NCBI GenBank assembly: GCA_964396055.1
Contig: CAYNDV010000154.1
Coordinates: forward strand, 1 to 10,432
Source of the DNA: CAYJPV01 sp964396055
GTDB lineage: Bacteria > Acidobacteriota > Vicinamibacteria > Vicinamibacterales > JAKQTR01
Length of the DNA stretch: 10,432 bases
Direction of reading: 5' to 3'
A program made the translations under genes and the position numbers. Below, one piece after another: positions 1 to 5,857 of the stretch (positions are counted from its first letter, which is position 1; each line of letters opens with the position of its first letter). Under the pieces are notes generated by a model that had not been told where the DNA came from, made no database searches, and worked only from the letters and a program-made list of their open reading frames with translations.

Positions 1-1030
1 AGAACAGGCCCGTCTGGATGTGCCACGTGCGGCTCAGGCTGTAGGGCAGGTAGTCCGCGAGCGGGAAGCCGAAGAACGCCTTGCCCTCCACGGTGTAGTG
101 CGCCGTGACGGCCCCCAGCAGCACCTGCACGATGAACAGCAGCACCACGACGCCCAGGTACTTGCCGATGGCGCGCATGGACGGCGTCGGCGTGAGCGCG
201 GCGAGCGGGTCCTGCTTCGGCGGCTCCACGGCCGGCTCGTGCGTGCCGCGGAACGCCTGCCACCAGACGATGGCGCCGGCGCCGGCCAGCAGCAGGACGA
301 TGCTGATCACCGACCACATCACATTCGCCGTGGTCGGGACGTTGTTGATGAGCGGTTCGTGGGGCCAGTTGTTGGTGTAGGTGACCGAGGTGCCCGGCCG
401 GTTGGTGGACGCGGCCCAGCTGGTCCAGAAGAAGAACGCGGTGAGCTGGCGGCGGCGCCCGGCGTCCGGCACCACCACGTCCTGCATGGCGTAATTGTCG
501 CGCAGGGTCGACAACGAGGGATCGCCGCCGAACAGGCCGTCGTAGTGGCGCGCCACGTCGGCCATGGCCTGCGCGCGATCGTTGGACACGGTGATGGTGC
601 CGGACGAGGCGTCGTAGCTGGACGTGCGGAGTTGCGCCGCGAGCCGGCCGCGCAGCGTGGCCTGCCGCTCGGCGTCCAGTGACGCGTAGGGAGCCTGATC
701 CTGCCGCTGGCTCCAGAGGTCGAGCAGCGTGACGGCCTCGCGGTGCAGCCAGTCGGCGGTCCAGTCTGGCGCCTGGTAGGCGCCGTGGCCCCAGATCGAC
801 CCGAGTTGCTGGCCGCCGGTGGACTGCCACACCTGCTGGCCCGAGAGGATGTCGTCGCGCGTCAACAGGACGCGGCCGTCCTGGGTGACGATGCGATCGG
901 GGATGGGAGGCGCCTGACGGTAAACCTCACGACCGAAGAACCCGAGGATGAAGAACGCGATGAAGAGCGTGGCGCCGAGCAGCCACCAGGCAGGGCGCGG
1001 CGCGATGGAGACAGGACGATCCGACGACAT
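1..1030 (-). CDS. norB: Quinol-dependent nitric oxide reductase (qNor), N-terminal part, truncated by window edge
   Basis: This is the first 343 residues of a single-subunit NO reductase, which reduces 2 NO to N2O with electrons from quinol in the cytoplasmic membrane. Seen: an N-terminal membrane helix (about residues 14-33), then the extracytoplasmic domain typical of qNor rather than cNor. That domain carries the family signature around residues 64-98 (GQQVWQ, GSIWGHG, APDWTADWLHRE). Further helices lie near 237-257 and 291-308. The window ends just after TWHIQ, whose His337 should be the first low-spin haem b ligand. qNor proteins are about 750-790 residues, so over half lies beyond position 1. 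The ATG at 1028-1030 has AAGGAG at 1040-1045. The gene lies 80 bp downstream of ric in the same direction and is probably co-transcribed. The name norZ is also used. Family assignment is very secure; catalytic residues are outside the window. Confidence 0.95.
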   Translation of the reverse strand, partial: MSSDRPVSIAPRPAWWLLGATLFIAFFILGFFGREVYRQAPPIPDRIVTQDGRVLLTRDDILSGQQVWQSTGGQQLGSIWGHGAYQAPDWTADWLHREAVTLLDLWSQRQDQAPYASLDAERQATLRGRLAAQLRTSSYDASSGTITVSNDRAQAMADVARHYDGLFGGDPSLSTLRDNYAMQDVVVPDAGRRRQLTAFFFWTSWAASTNRPGTSVTYTNNWPHEPLINNVPTTANVMWSVISIVLLLAGAGAIVWWQAFRGTHEPAVEPPKQDPLAALTPTPSMRAIGKYLGVVVLLFIVQVLLGAVTAHYTVEGKAFFGFPLADYLPYSLSRTWHIQTGLF

Positions 1031-1039
1031 GAGACACGA

Positions 1040-1045
1040 CTCCTT
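1040..1045 (-). promoter_or_regulatory. Shine-Dalgarno site of norB
   Basis: AAGGAG on the minus strand, nine bases before the ATG. It fixes the norB start and lies about ten bases downstream of the hairpin at 1056-1080, so folding of that hairpin could affect ribosome access. Confidence 0.75.
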
Positions 1046-1055
1046 GATCCGGGCA

Positions 1056-1080
1056 GGCGGCGGGCCCGCGACCCGCCGCC
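1056..1080 (-). other. Perfect 9-bp GC hairpin between ric and norB
   Basis: GGCGGCGGG at 1056-1064 pairs perfectly with CCCGCCGCC at 1072-1080 around a 7-base loop. It is the only strong structure in the 80-bp ric-norB gap. No U-tract follows in the minus-strand transcript, so it is not a classic intrinsic terminator. Inference: an intercistronic hairpin that protects the upstream ric message, marks an RNase site, or tunes norB translation. Confidence 0.55.
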
Positions 1081-1110
1081 CGCCACCACGGTGAGGGGAC
1101 GGCGCGTCGA

Positions 1111-1770
1111 TCAGGACGCGAGGGCGCGGGGGAACAGCACGTTGTTCTCGAGGTGGATGTGCTCCATCAACTCGGCCTCGAAGGCATCGAGGCGGACATA
1201 GAGCGCGCGCCACGTGGCGCAGGCCTCGGGCGGCGGGGTGAGGTTCGCGGTGAGCGCGCGGATGACGCCGAGGTTGTGGCCGTGCTCGTCGTGCTCGCGC
1301 TCCATGACGTTGATGGGGGAGCCGGCCAGGCGGCCGCGGCCGTTGGCGATGAGCGGGAAGAGGATCTGCTCTTCCTTGGCCAGGTGCTCGGTGACGGCGC
1401 CGTGCACCTCACCCAGCAGGCGGCTCAGGCCACGGGGGCAGTCTGCCTTGTCGGCGTGCACGTCCTCGACCTTGGCGGCCATCTGCATGAGGGCAGGGAT
1501 TTCCGTGCGCAGGCGCGCGTGGTAGTACGACACGATGAAGTCGATGATCTCGCCGAGGGGGCGCGTCGCCCAGGCCGGCGCGTCGGGAATCGTCGCGTCC
1601 TCGGCCGCGATCTCGGCGAGGAGGCGATCGGCGTCGAGGCCGCGTTCACTGGCGACGTCGCCGAGGGGCCGGCGGCCGCCGCAACAGAAATCGAGGTTGT
1701 AGCGGTGGAAGACACGCGAGGCCGCCGGATGGGTGGTGGCGAGTTCGGCGAGGGTCATGGTCGGGGTCAT
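1111..1770 (-). CDS. ric: Iron-sulfur cluster repair di-iron protein (RIC; YtfE/ScdA/DnrN family)
   Basis: This cytoplasmic haemerythrin-like protein helps restore Fe-S clusters damaged by nitric oxide or oxidants. The 219-residue length matches E. coli YtfE (about 220). Seen: an N-terminal ScdA-type domain (about 1-60) with the diagnostic FCCGG motif (Cys29-Cys30), followed by a four-helix haemerythrin-like domain. The expected di-iron ligands are all present: His84, His129 with Glu133, His160, and His204 with Glu208. As I recall, these are the same positions as in E. coli YtfE. The ATG at 1768-1770 has AAGGAG at 1778-1783 with a 7-base spacer, which supports this start over the in-frame ATG four codons later. 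It is the first gene of the ric-norB unit, divergent from norR, with a sigma-54 promoter upstream. The pairing with qNor points to NO stress as the main trigger. Confidence 0.96.
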   Translation of the reverse strand: MTPTMTLAELATTHPAASRVFHRYNLDFCCGGRRPLGDVASERGLDADRLLAEIAAEDATIPDAPAWATRPLGEIIDFIVSYYHARLRTEIPALMQMAAKVEDVHADKADCPRGLSRLLGEVHGAVTEHLAKEEQILFPLIANGRGRLAGSPINVMEREHDEHGHNLGVIRALTANLTPPPEACATWRALYVRLDAFEAELMEHIHLENNVLFPRALAS

Positions 1771-1777
1771 GGGGGCT

Positions 1778-1783
1778 CTCCTT
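1778..1783 (-). promoter_or_regulatory. Shine-Dalgarno site of ric
   Basis: AAGGAG on the minus strand, seven bases before the ric ATG. It decides between two in-frame ATGs (1768-1770 and 1756-1758) in favour of the upstream one. Confidence 0.75.
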
Positions 1784-1820
1784 CGAGAATGGGGGATTGG
1801 TTTCTTGCCACTCGGTATAG

Positions 1821-1836
1821 AGCATGGGACGTACCA
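1821..1836 (-). promoter_or_regulatory. Sigma-54 (-24/-12) promoter for ric-norB
   Basis: On the minus strand the sequence reads TGGTACGTCCCATGCT, against the sigma-54 consensus TGGCACG-N4-TTGCW. The invariant GG and GC are exactly ten bases apart (complements of 1834-1835 and 1822-1823). Transcription would start near 1810, giving a leader of about 40 bases before ric. Its position opposite norR, an obligate sigma-54 activator gene, makes the call much stronger than the match alone. No comparable GG-N10-GC match reads toward norR. Confidence 0.75.
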
Positions 1837-1838
1837 GC

Positions 1839-1888
1839 TGTGATGTGATTTGTTTCTAATGGCTTACGCGATTGGTTGTGATATGGTC
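1839..1888. promoter_or_regulatory. Candidate NorR enhancer region upstream of the sigma-54 promoter
   Basis: Upstream of the -24 element are two related 12-base boxes in the same orientation on the plus strand: TGTGATGTGATT at 1839-1850 and TGTGATATGGTC at 1877-1888, sharing 9 of 12 bases at a 38-bp offset. The second overlaps a weak dyad, GTTG and CAAC at 1875-1891. NorR usually binds several upstream sites described as GT-N7-AC; I found no exact match to that pattern here, so assignment to NorR rests on position only. Confidence 0.25.
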
Positions 1889-1896
1889 AACATCAA

Positions 1897-3513
1897 GTGG
1901 TTGCCAATAACACAACGGATGTGTCGGAATCACAACAACACCTGCAGGCCCTTCTCGAGATTGCACGCGACCTGACGGCCTCGCTCGCGGCCGACGACCG
2001 GTACGGGCGGTTCCTCTCATCGGTCAGGCGTGTCATCCCATTCGACGCGGCCTGTCTCCTGCGTGTGGAGGGCACCGAGCTGGTGCCGCTGGCCGGCCAC
2101 GGCCTGCGCGCGGGTGCGCTGACACGCCGGTACGATCGGCGGGAGCACCCGCGGCTCGACGTCATCCTCCGCTCGCCGCACCCGGTGCGGTTCGATCCCG
2201 ACAGCGGCCTGCCGGACCCCTTCGACGGCGAACTCGATTCCGATCCCGGGGCGCTGGCGCACATTCACGCGTGTTTCGGCTGCCGCCTGACCGAGGGCGA
2301 CACGGTGGTGGGTGCCCTTACGGCCGACGCGCTCGCGCCCACGGCGTTCGATGGCCTGGACCTGCCCTACCTCGCCACGCTGGGCGCGCTGGCGGGCGCG
2401 GCCATGCGCACCACGACGCTCATCGAGACGCTGCAGCGCCGGGCGGCGCACCGGGGTCACGTGGCGTGGGAGCTGCAGCGCACGGCGGCCACCTCGACGG
2501 GCGGCGCGCTGCTGGGGCCCAGCCGGGCGTTGCGCAAGCTGCGCGAGGAGATCGCGCTGGTGGCGGCCTCCGATCTGTCGGTGCTCGTCACGGGCGAGAC
2601 CGGCGTCGGCAAGGAGCTGGTGGCCACGCTGATTCACGAGGCCTCGTCGCGGGCCGACGAGGCGCTCATCCACGTGAACTGCGCGGCGCTGCCGGTCTCG
2701 ATCGCAGAAAGCGAGCTGTTCGGCCACGTGACAGGCGCCTTCACGGGCGCCACGCGCGACCGGGCCGGCAAGTTCGAAGCCGCGCACGGCGGCACCCTGT
2801 TTCTGGACGAGGTGGGCGAACTGCCGCTCGAGCTGCAGCCCAAGCTGCTGCGCGCCCTGCAGCAGGGCGAGATCCAGCGCGTGGGCAGCGACCGGGTGCA
2901 CCGCGTGGACGTGCGCGTGATTGCCGCCACCAATCGCCAACTGCTGCGCGAAGTCGAACGCGGCCGCTTCCGCGCCGACCTCTACCATCGCCTGGCGGTC
3001 TTCCCGATCCGCGTGCCGGCGTTACGCGAACGGCGCGACGACATCCCGGTGCTGGCCACGCACTTCATCGACCTCGCGCGCCGGCGGCTCGGACTCGGCC
3101 GCGTGGCGCTGTCGGCCGCGGCGCGCGAGGCGCTGGCGGCGATGGAGTGGCCGGGCAACGTCCGCGAACTCGAGAACGTCGTGTCGCGCGCGGTGCTGCG
3201 CGCGTCGGCGGGGGCCGATCCCGGCGCGCCGGTCGAGATCGACCCCGTCCACCTGGGACTGCCGGCCGACGCCGGGCTGGTTCGGGCGGCGCCGCCAGGG
3301 GCCCCCGTCCTGGCGGGCACGCTGCCGATCGTGCCCCTGCCGCTGCGCGACCGGGTGCGCGTCTTCGAGCGGCAGCAGATCGAACTGGCCGTCGAGCGCC
3401 ACGGCGGCAACTGGGCGGCTGCCGCGCGCGAACTGGGCCTGCACCGCAGCAACCTGCATCATCTCGCGCGGCGGTTGGGACTCCGGCGCGCCGGCGCGCA
3501 GCGGCAGGGCTGA
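1897..3513 (+). CDS. norR: NorR, nitric oxide-responsive sigma-54-dependent transcriptional activator
   Basis: An enhancer-binding protein that senses NO at a mononuclear iron in its GAF domain and then activates sigma-54 RNA polymerase. Domains: GAF (about 12-185), AAA+ (about 205-435), Fis-type helix-turn-helix (about 500-530). The residues proposed as iron ligands in E. coli NorR have counterparts: Asp107 and Asp110 in LPDPFDG, His124 and Cys126 in HAC, Asp144. Walker A is GETGVGKE (233-240), the sigma-54 contact loop GAFTGA is intact (280-285), and Walker B is LFLDE (301-305). E. coli NorR has 504 residues; this reading gives 538. No ATG is available near the N-terminus and neither GTG at 1897 nor GTG at 1921 has a clear Shine-Dalgarno. 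Alignment length slightly favours 1921, which gives 530 residues. It is divergent from ric-norB, its likely target. Its stop codon lies inside the hairpin repeat at 3503. Confidence 0.95.
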   Translation: MVANNTTDVSESQQHLQALLEIARDLTASLAADDRYGRFLSSVRRVIPFDAACLLRVEGTELVPLAGHGLRAGALTRRYDRREHPRLDVILRSPHPVRFDPDSGLPDPFDGELDSDPGALAHIHACFGCRLTEGDTVVGALTADALAPTAFDGLDLPYLATLGALAGAAMRTTTLIETLQRRAAHRGHVAWELQRTAATSTGGALLGPSRALRKLREEIALVAASDLSVLVTGETGVGKELVATLIHEASSRADEALIHVNCAALPVSIAESELFGHVTGAFTGATRDRAGKFEAAHGGTLFLDEVGELPLELQPKLLRALQQGEIQRVGSDRVHRVDVRVIAATNRQLLREVERGRFRADLYHRLAVFPIRVPALRERRDDIPVLATHFIDLARRRLGLGRVALSAAAREALAAMEWPGNVRELENVVSRAVLRASAGADPGAPVEIDPVHLGLPADAGLVRAAPPGAPVLAGTLPIVPLPLRDRVRVFERQQIELAVERHGGNWAAAARELGLHRSNLHHLARRLGLRRAGAQRQG

Positions 3514-3559
3514 AGCCTTGCACGACGGCGGCCCCGGCAGGGCCGAAGCCCTGCACTAC
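3503..3559. repeat. Tandem pair of 24-bp hairpin repeats between convergent norR and AbgT gene
   Basis: Two copies with a 33-bp period: GGCAGGGCTGAAGCC plus TTGCACGAC at 3503-3526, and GGCAGGGCCGAAGCC plus CTGCACTAC at 3536-3559. They differ at three positions. The core of copy 2 is a perfect 7-bp stem (GCAGGGC with GCCCTGC) around the loop CGAA; copy 1 forms the same stem with one G-U pair. The norR stop TGA is inside copy 1, and the stop of the minus-strand transporter gene is inside copy 2. There is no T-tract. Inference: a dispersed REP-like element that may act as a transcript 3' end for both genes. Confidence 0.7.
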
Positions 3560-5103
3560 TGAAGGTGGGCCGGAGAGTCCATCAGCAGCGGCGCGCCGGG
3601 GCCCACGGGCAGGCCGGCGAGCGCCCACCCCACCAGGAACAGCGTCCAGACGATGAAGAACACCACCGAGTACGGCAGCATCAGGGCCACCACCGTGCCG
3701 AGGCCCGCCTTCGCGTCGTACTTCTGCACGAACGCGATGATGAGGGCGAAGTACGACATCATCGGCGAGACGATGTTCGTCACGCTGTCGCCCACGCGGT
3801 AGGCGGCCTGCGTGAACTCCGGGGTGTAGCCGAGCAGCATGAACATCGGCACGAACACCGGCGCCAGGATGGCCCACTTGGCCGACGCACTGCCCATCGC
3901 GAGGTTGATGAACGCCGACAGGGCGACGAACGACACCAGCAGCGGCACGGTCCCCAACCCGAGGGACTTCAGCAGCGCCGCGCCCTCAACCGCGACGATC
4001 AACCCCAGGTTCGACCAGTTGAACAGCGCCACGAACTGGGCGGCGAAGAACACCAGCACGAGGTAGCCGCCCATCGTCTCCATGGACCGGCTCATGGACT
4101 TGAGCACGTCCGTGTCGCGCCGCACGGTGCCGGCGCCGAGGCCGAACGCCACCCCGACCAGCACGCCCCCGGCGAAGATGAACGCGACGATGCCCGACAA
4201 CAGGGGCGAGTGCAGCACGTCACCGGTCTTCAGGTCCCGCAGGAAGCCGCCCTCGGGGACGATCCCGATCGCCACCACCGCGCTGATGGCGGCCGCGGCA
4301 ACCGCCGCGAACCACAGACCCCGCCGCTCCGACGCCGTGAGCGGTTCGATGGCGGCCGCCCCCGTGCCACCCGTCCAGGCCCCGAGCCGGGGCACGATGA
4401 TCCACTCGGTGACGGCGGTGCCGGCCACGGCCACGAGAAGCGTCGATGCAGCCATGAAGTAGTAGTTCGCCGCGGGGTTCACCCGGTACGCGGGGTCCAC
4501 GAGGTGCGCGGCTTCCTGCGTGAGCCCGGCCAGCAGCGGATCGATCGTGCCGAGCAGGAGATTGGCGCTGTACCCGCCCGACACGCCCGCGAACGCCGCC
4601 GCCAGGCCTGCCAGCGGGTGACGCCCGACGGCGAGGAAGACCAGCGCCGACAGGGGCAGGAGGAGCACGTAGCCCACCTCGCCTCCCGTGTTGGACATCA
4701 CGCCGGCAAACACGATCGTCAGCGTGAGGAGCCGCCGGGGCGCCGACAGCACCAGCAGCTTGAGCGCGGCCGAGATGAGGCCGGCGCCTTCGGCCACGGC
4801 GATGCCCAGCATCGCCACCAGCACCGTGCCGAGAGGGGCGAAGGCCGTGAAGTTCGACACCAGGCCGTTCAGCAGCCGGTGGAGGCCCTCAGTCGACAGG
4901 AGGTTCACCACCCCGACGGTCCGGCCCGTGGCGGGATGCGTGACCGTCCAGCCCAGCCACGACACGACCGCCGACGCGGCCATGACGGCCACCGTCGCCA
5001 GGAAGAACAGGGTCGCCGGGTGGGGCAGGGCGTTGCCGATCCGCTCGACGGCCGCCAGCGCGCGGTCGAGTCGGGTGGACGGGGCGGGGACACTCTTCGC
5101 CAT
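3556..5103 (-). CDS. AbgT-family transporter
   Basis: A polytopic inner-membrane protein of 515 residues, close to the roughly 510 usual for AbgT (p-aminobenzoyl-glutamate importer) and MtrF-type proteins (linked to sulfonamide efflux). Seen: many hydrophobic helices and the conserved C-terminal block GSASAKWA, VFVPMFMLLGYTPEF, QAAYRVGDSVTNI, SPMMSYF. Ser407, Trp410, Pro428, Arg436, Asp439 and Pro447 have the same spacing as the residues reported as functionally important in MtrF, as I recall them. Asp188 in TIDP matches the other key aspartate. The ATG at 5101-5103 has no good Shine-Dalgarno, only GGGG directly before it, but no better start lies upstream in frame. The 122-bp leader contains a strong palindrome. 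The gene lies downstream of a YbaK-type gene on the same strand and converges with norR. No M20 aminobenzoyl-glutamate hydrolase is adjacent, so the substrate cannot be given; the family is certain. Confidence 0.92.
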   Translation of the reverse strand: MAKSVPAPSTRLDRALAAVERIGNALPHPATLFFLATVAVMAASAVVSWLGWTVTHPATGRTVGVVNLLSTEGLHRLLNGLVSNFTAFAPLGTVLVAMLGIAVAEGAGLISAALKLLVLSAPRRLLTLTIVFAGVMSNTGGEVGYVLLLPLSALVFLAVGRHPLAGLAAAFAGVSGGYSANLLLGTIDPLLAGLTQEAAHLVDPAYRVNPAANYYFMAASTLLVAVAGTAVTEWIIVPRLGAWTGGTGAAAIEPLTASERRGLWFAAVAAAAISAVVAIGIVPEGGFLRDLKTGDVLHSPLLSGIVAFIFAGGVLVGVAFGLGAGTVRRDTDVLKSMSRSMETMGGYLVLVFFAAQFVALFNWSNLGLIVAVEGAALLKSLGLGTVPLLVSFVALSAFINLAMGSASAKWAILAPVFVPMFMLLGYTPEFTQAAYRVGDSVTNIVSPMMSYFALIIAFVQKYDAKAGLGTVVALMLPYSVVFFIVWTLFLVGWALAGLPVGPGAPLLMDSPAHLQ

Positions 5104-5191
5104 CCCCGTAAGACGATGGAGACACCCCCGGCGTCCCCGTCACGCGGCACGACGGCCGGGCGGGCGGGCCGTCAGTTCCATCGAGCAGATT

Positions 5192-5220
5192 GCATAAATC
5201 AATCCGGGATTGATTTACGC
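5192..5220. promoter_or_regulatory. Long AT-rich palindrome between the YbaK-type gene and the AbgT gene
   Basis: Arms TAAATCAATC (5195-5204) and GATTGATTTA (5208-5217) are perfect inverted repeats around CGG. With GC at 5192-5193 and 5219-5220 the symmetry extends to 12 of 13 positions per arm. It is distinctly AT-rich in a GC-rich window. It lies 91 bp upstream of the AbgT start and six bases past the YbaK-type stop. No T-tract follows on either strand, and an AT-rich stem is unlike a terminator. Inference: an operator for a dimeric repressor or activator of the transporter gene; the regulator is not in the window. Confidence 0.5.
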
Positions 5221-5225
5221 GGGCC

Positions 5226-5702
5226 CTAATGCATCGAGCGTTGAGCGATGCGCGCCGGCACCGGGTGCACCAGGTGGACGAAGTCCTGGAATTTCATGCG
5301 GATGGCGTCGGTGTGCGTTCCCGCGTGAAACGTGATTTCCGGGTCGCGCGCCAGCGCCTCGTCCACGTACACCGGCTGACTGTAAAGCGGCCCGAATGGC
5401 GCCATGGCGCCGGTCTCGCACTCCGGGTAGAGGCTCGAGAACTCCCGCTCGGTCGCCAGCCGGACATACCGGGCGCCCGAGGCCGCCCGCAGGGCGTCCA
5501 GATCCACGCGGTAGTGGGCTGGCAACAGGGCCAGCACGGGCTGGCCGTCCGCCAGGCACACGACCGTCTTGGCCCATTCCCGACCCGGCACATGGGTAGC
5601 GGCCGCCTCTTCCTGCGCTGTGAACGCCGCCCGGTGGTGGATCGGCGTGTACTCGACACCGTGGGACTCGACGAACTGCCGGATGTTGGAGGGGATCGAC
5701 AT
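5226..5702 (-). CDS. YbaK/EbsC-type aminoacyl-tRNA deacylase domain protein
   Basis: A stand-alone editing-domain protein of 158 residues, a typical size for YbaK, ProX and EbsC relatives, which hydrolyse mischarged aminoacyl-tRNAs in the cytoplasm. Seen: AKTVVCL with Lys45, which matches the catalytic lysine region of YbaK; LALLPAHYRVDLDAL; the E-x-GAMAPFG motif near 95-104; and the C-terminal AGTHTDAIRM block (127-136). The start at 5700-5702 is preferred over an upstream in-frame ATG that would add 20 residues: it gives the family N-terminus (SNIRQFVESHGV) and is preceded by AGAGGTGAGG. Which tRNA or amino acid is edited cannot be told from sequence. It is followed by the palindrome and the AbgT gene; no functional link to the transporter is evident. 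Confidence 0.88.
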   Translation of the reverse strand: MSIPSNIRQFVESHGVEYTPIHHRAAFTAQEEAAATHVPGREWAKTVVCLADGQPVLALLPAHYRVDLDALRAASGARYVRLATEREFSSLYPECETGAMAPFGPLYSQPVYVDEALARDPEITFHAGTHTDAIRMKFQDFVHLVHPVPARIAQRSMH

Positions 5703-5753
5703 GGCGCACCTCACCTCTGGAAGGAGACAGTCCGGGGGACTCCCACAATCTCG

Positions 5754-5767
5754 GCCCCGCAAGGGGC
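5754..5767. other. Small hairpin with GCAA tetraloop in divergent spacer
   Basis: GCCCC at 5754-5758 and GGGGC at 5763-5767 form a 5-bp stem around a GNRA-type loop, GCAA. It sits in the 155-bp spacer between the divergent YbaK-type and beta-propeller genes. Short enough to be chance in GC-rich DNA; recorded as the main structure of that spacer. Confidence 0.25.
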
Positions 5768-5815
5768 AGCGTCAAGGACATCCGGACGAATTCGGCGCCC
5801 CGGACACGCCGCCTG

Positions 5816-5821
5816 TATAAT
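5816..5821 (+). promoter_or_regulatory. Consensus -10 box upstream of beta-propeller gene
   Basis: TATAAT is a perfect housekeeping -10 hexamer, 36 bases before the ATG and preceded directly by TG. No convincing -35 hexamer lies 16-18 bp upstream. In DNA this GC-rich a perfect TATAAT directly before a gene is unlikely to be chance. It would drive the propeller gene and probably the ABM gene behind it. Confidence 0.5.
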
Positions 5822-5857
5822 CACGACGACCCTGTCAGTTCACTCGGGAGAGCATCC

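Noticed and set aside
20..682. Plus-strand open frame across the norB part
   Set aside because: The minus strand reads as a clear qNor N-terminus with ribosome site and family motifs; the plus frame is compositional shadow.
1795..1810. Second sigma-54-like match, TGGCAAGAAACCAATC on the minus strand
   Set aside because: The -24 part is fair but the position ten bases after GG is AT, not the required GC; the match at 1821-1836 is correct at both.
1883..1975. A 30-codon ATG frame at the start of norR
   Set aside because: Out of frame with norR, no ribosome site and no resemblance to anything; it could only be a leader peptide and there is no evidence for that.
3565..5229. A 554-codon plus-strand frame antisense to the AbgT gene
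   Set aside because: Low-complexity Arg/His/Gln-rich product with no domain, a mirror of the membrane-protein codons; no ribosome site of note.
5226..5762. Longer start for the YbaK-type protein adding 20 residues
   Set aside because: The extra segment (CGSPPDCLLPEV and similar) does not fit the family N-terminus, and the internal ATG at 5702 has a purine-rich site upstream.
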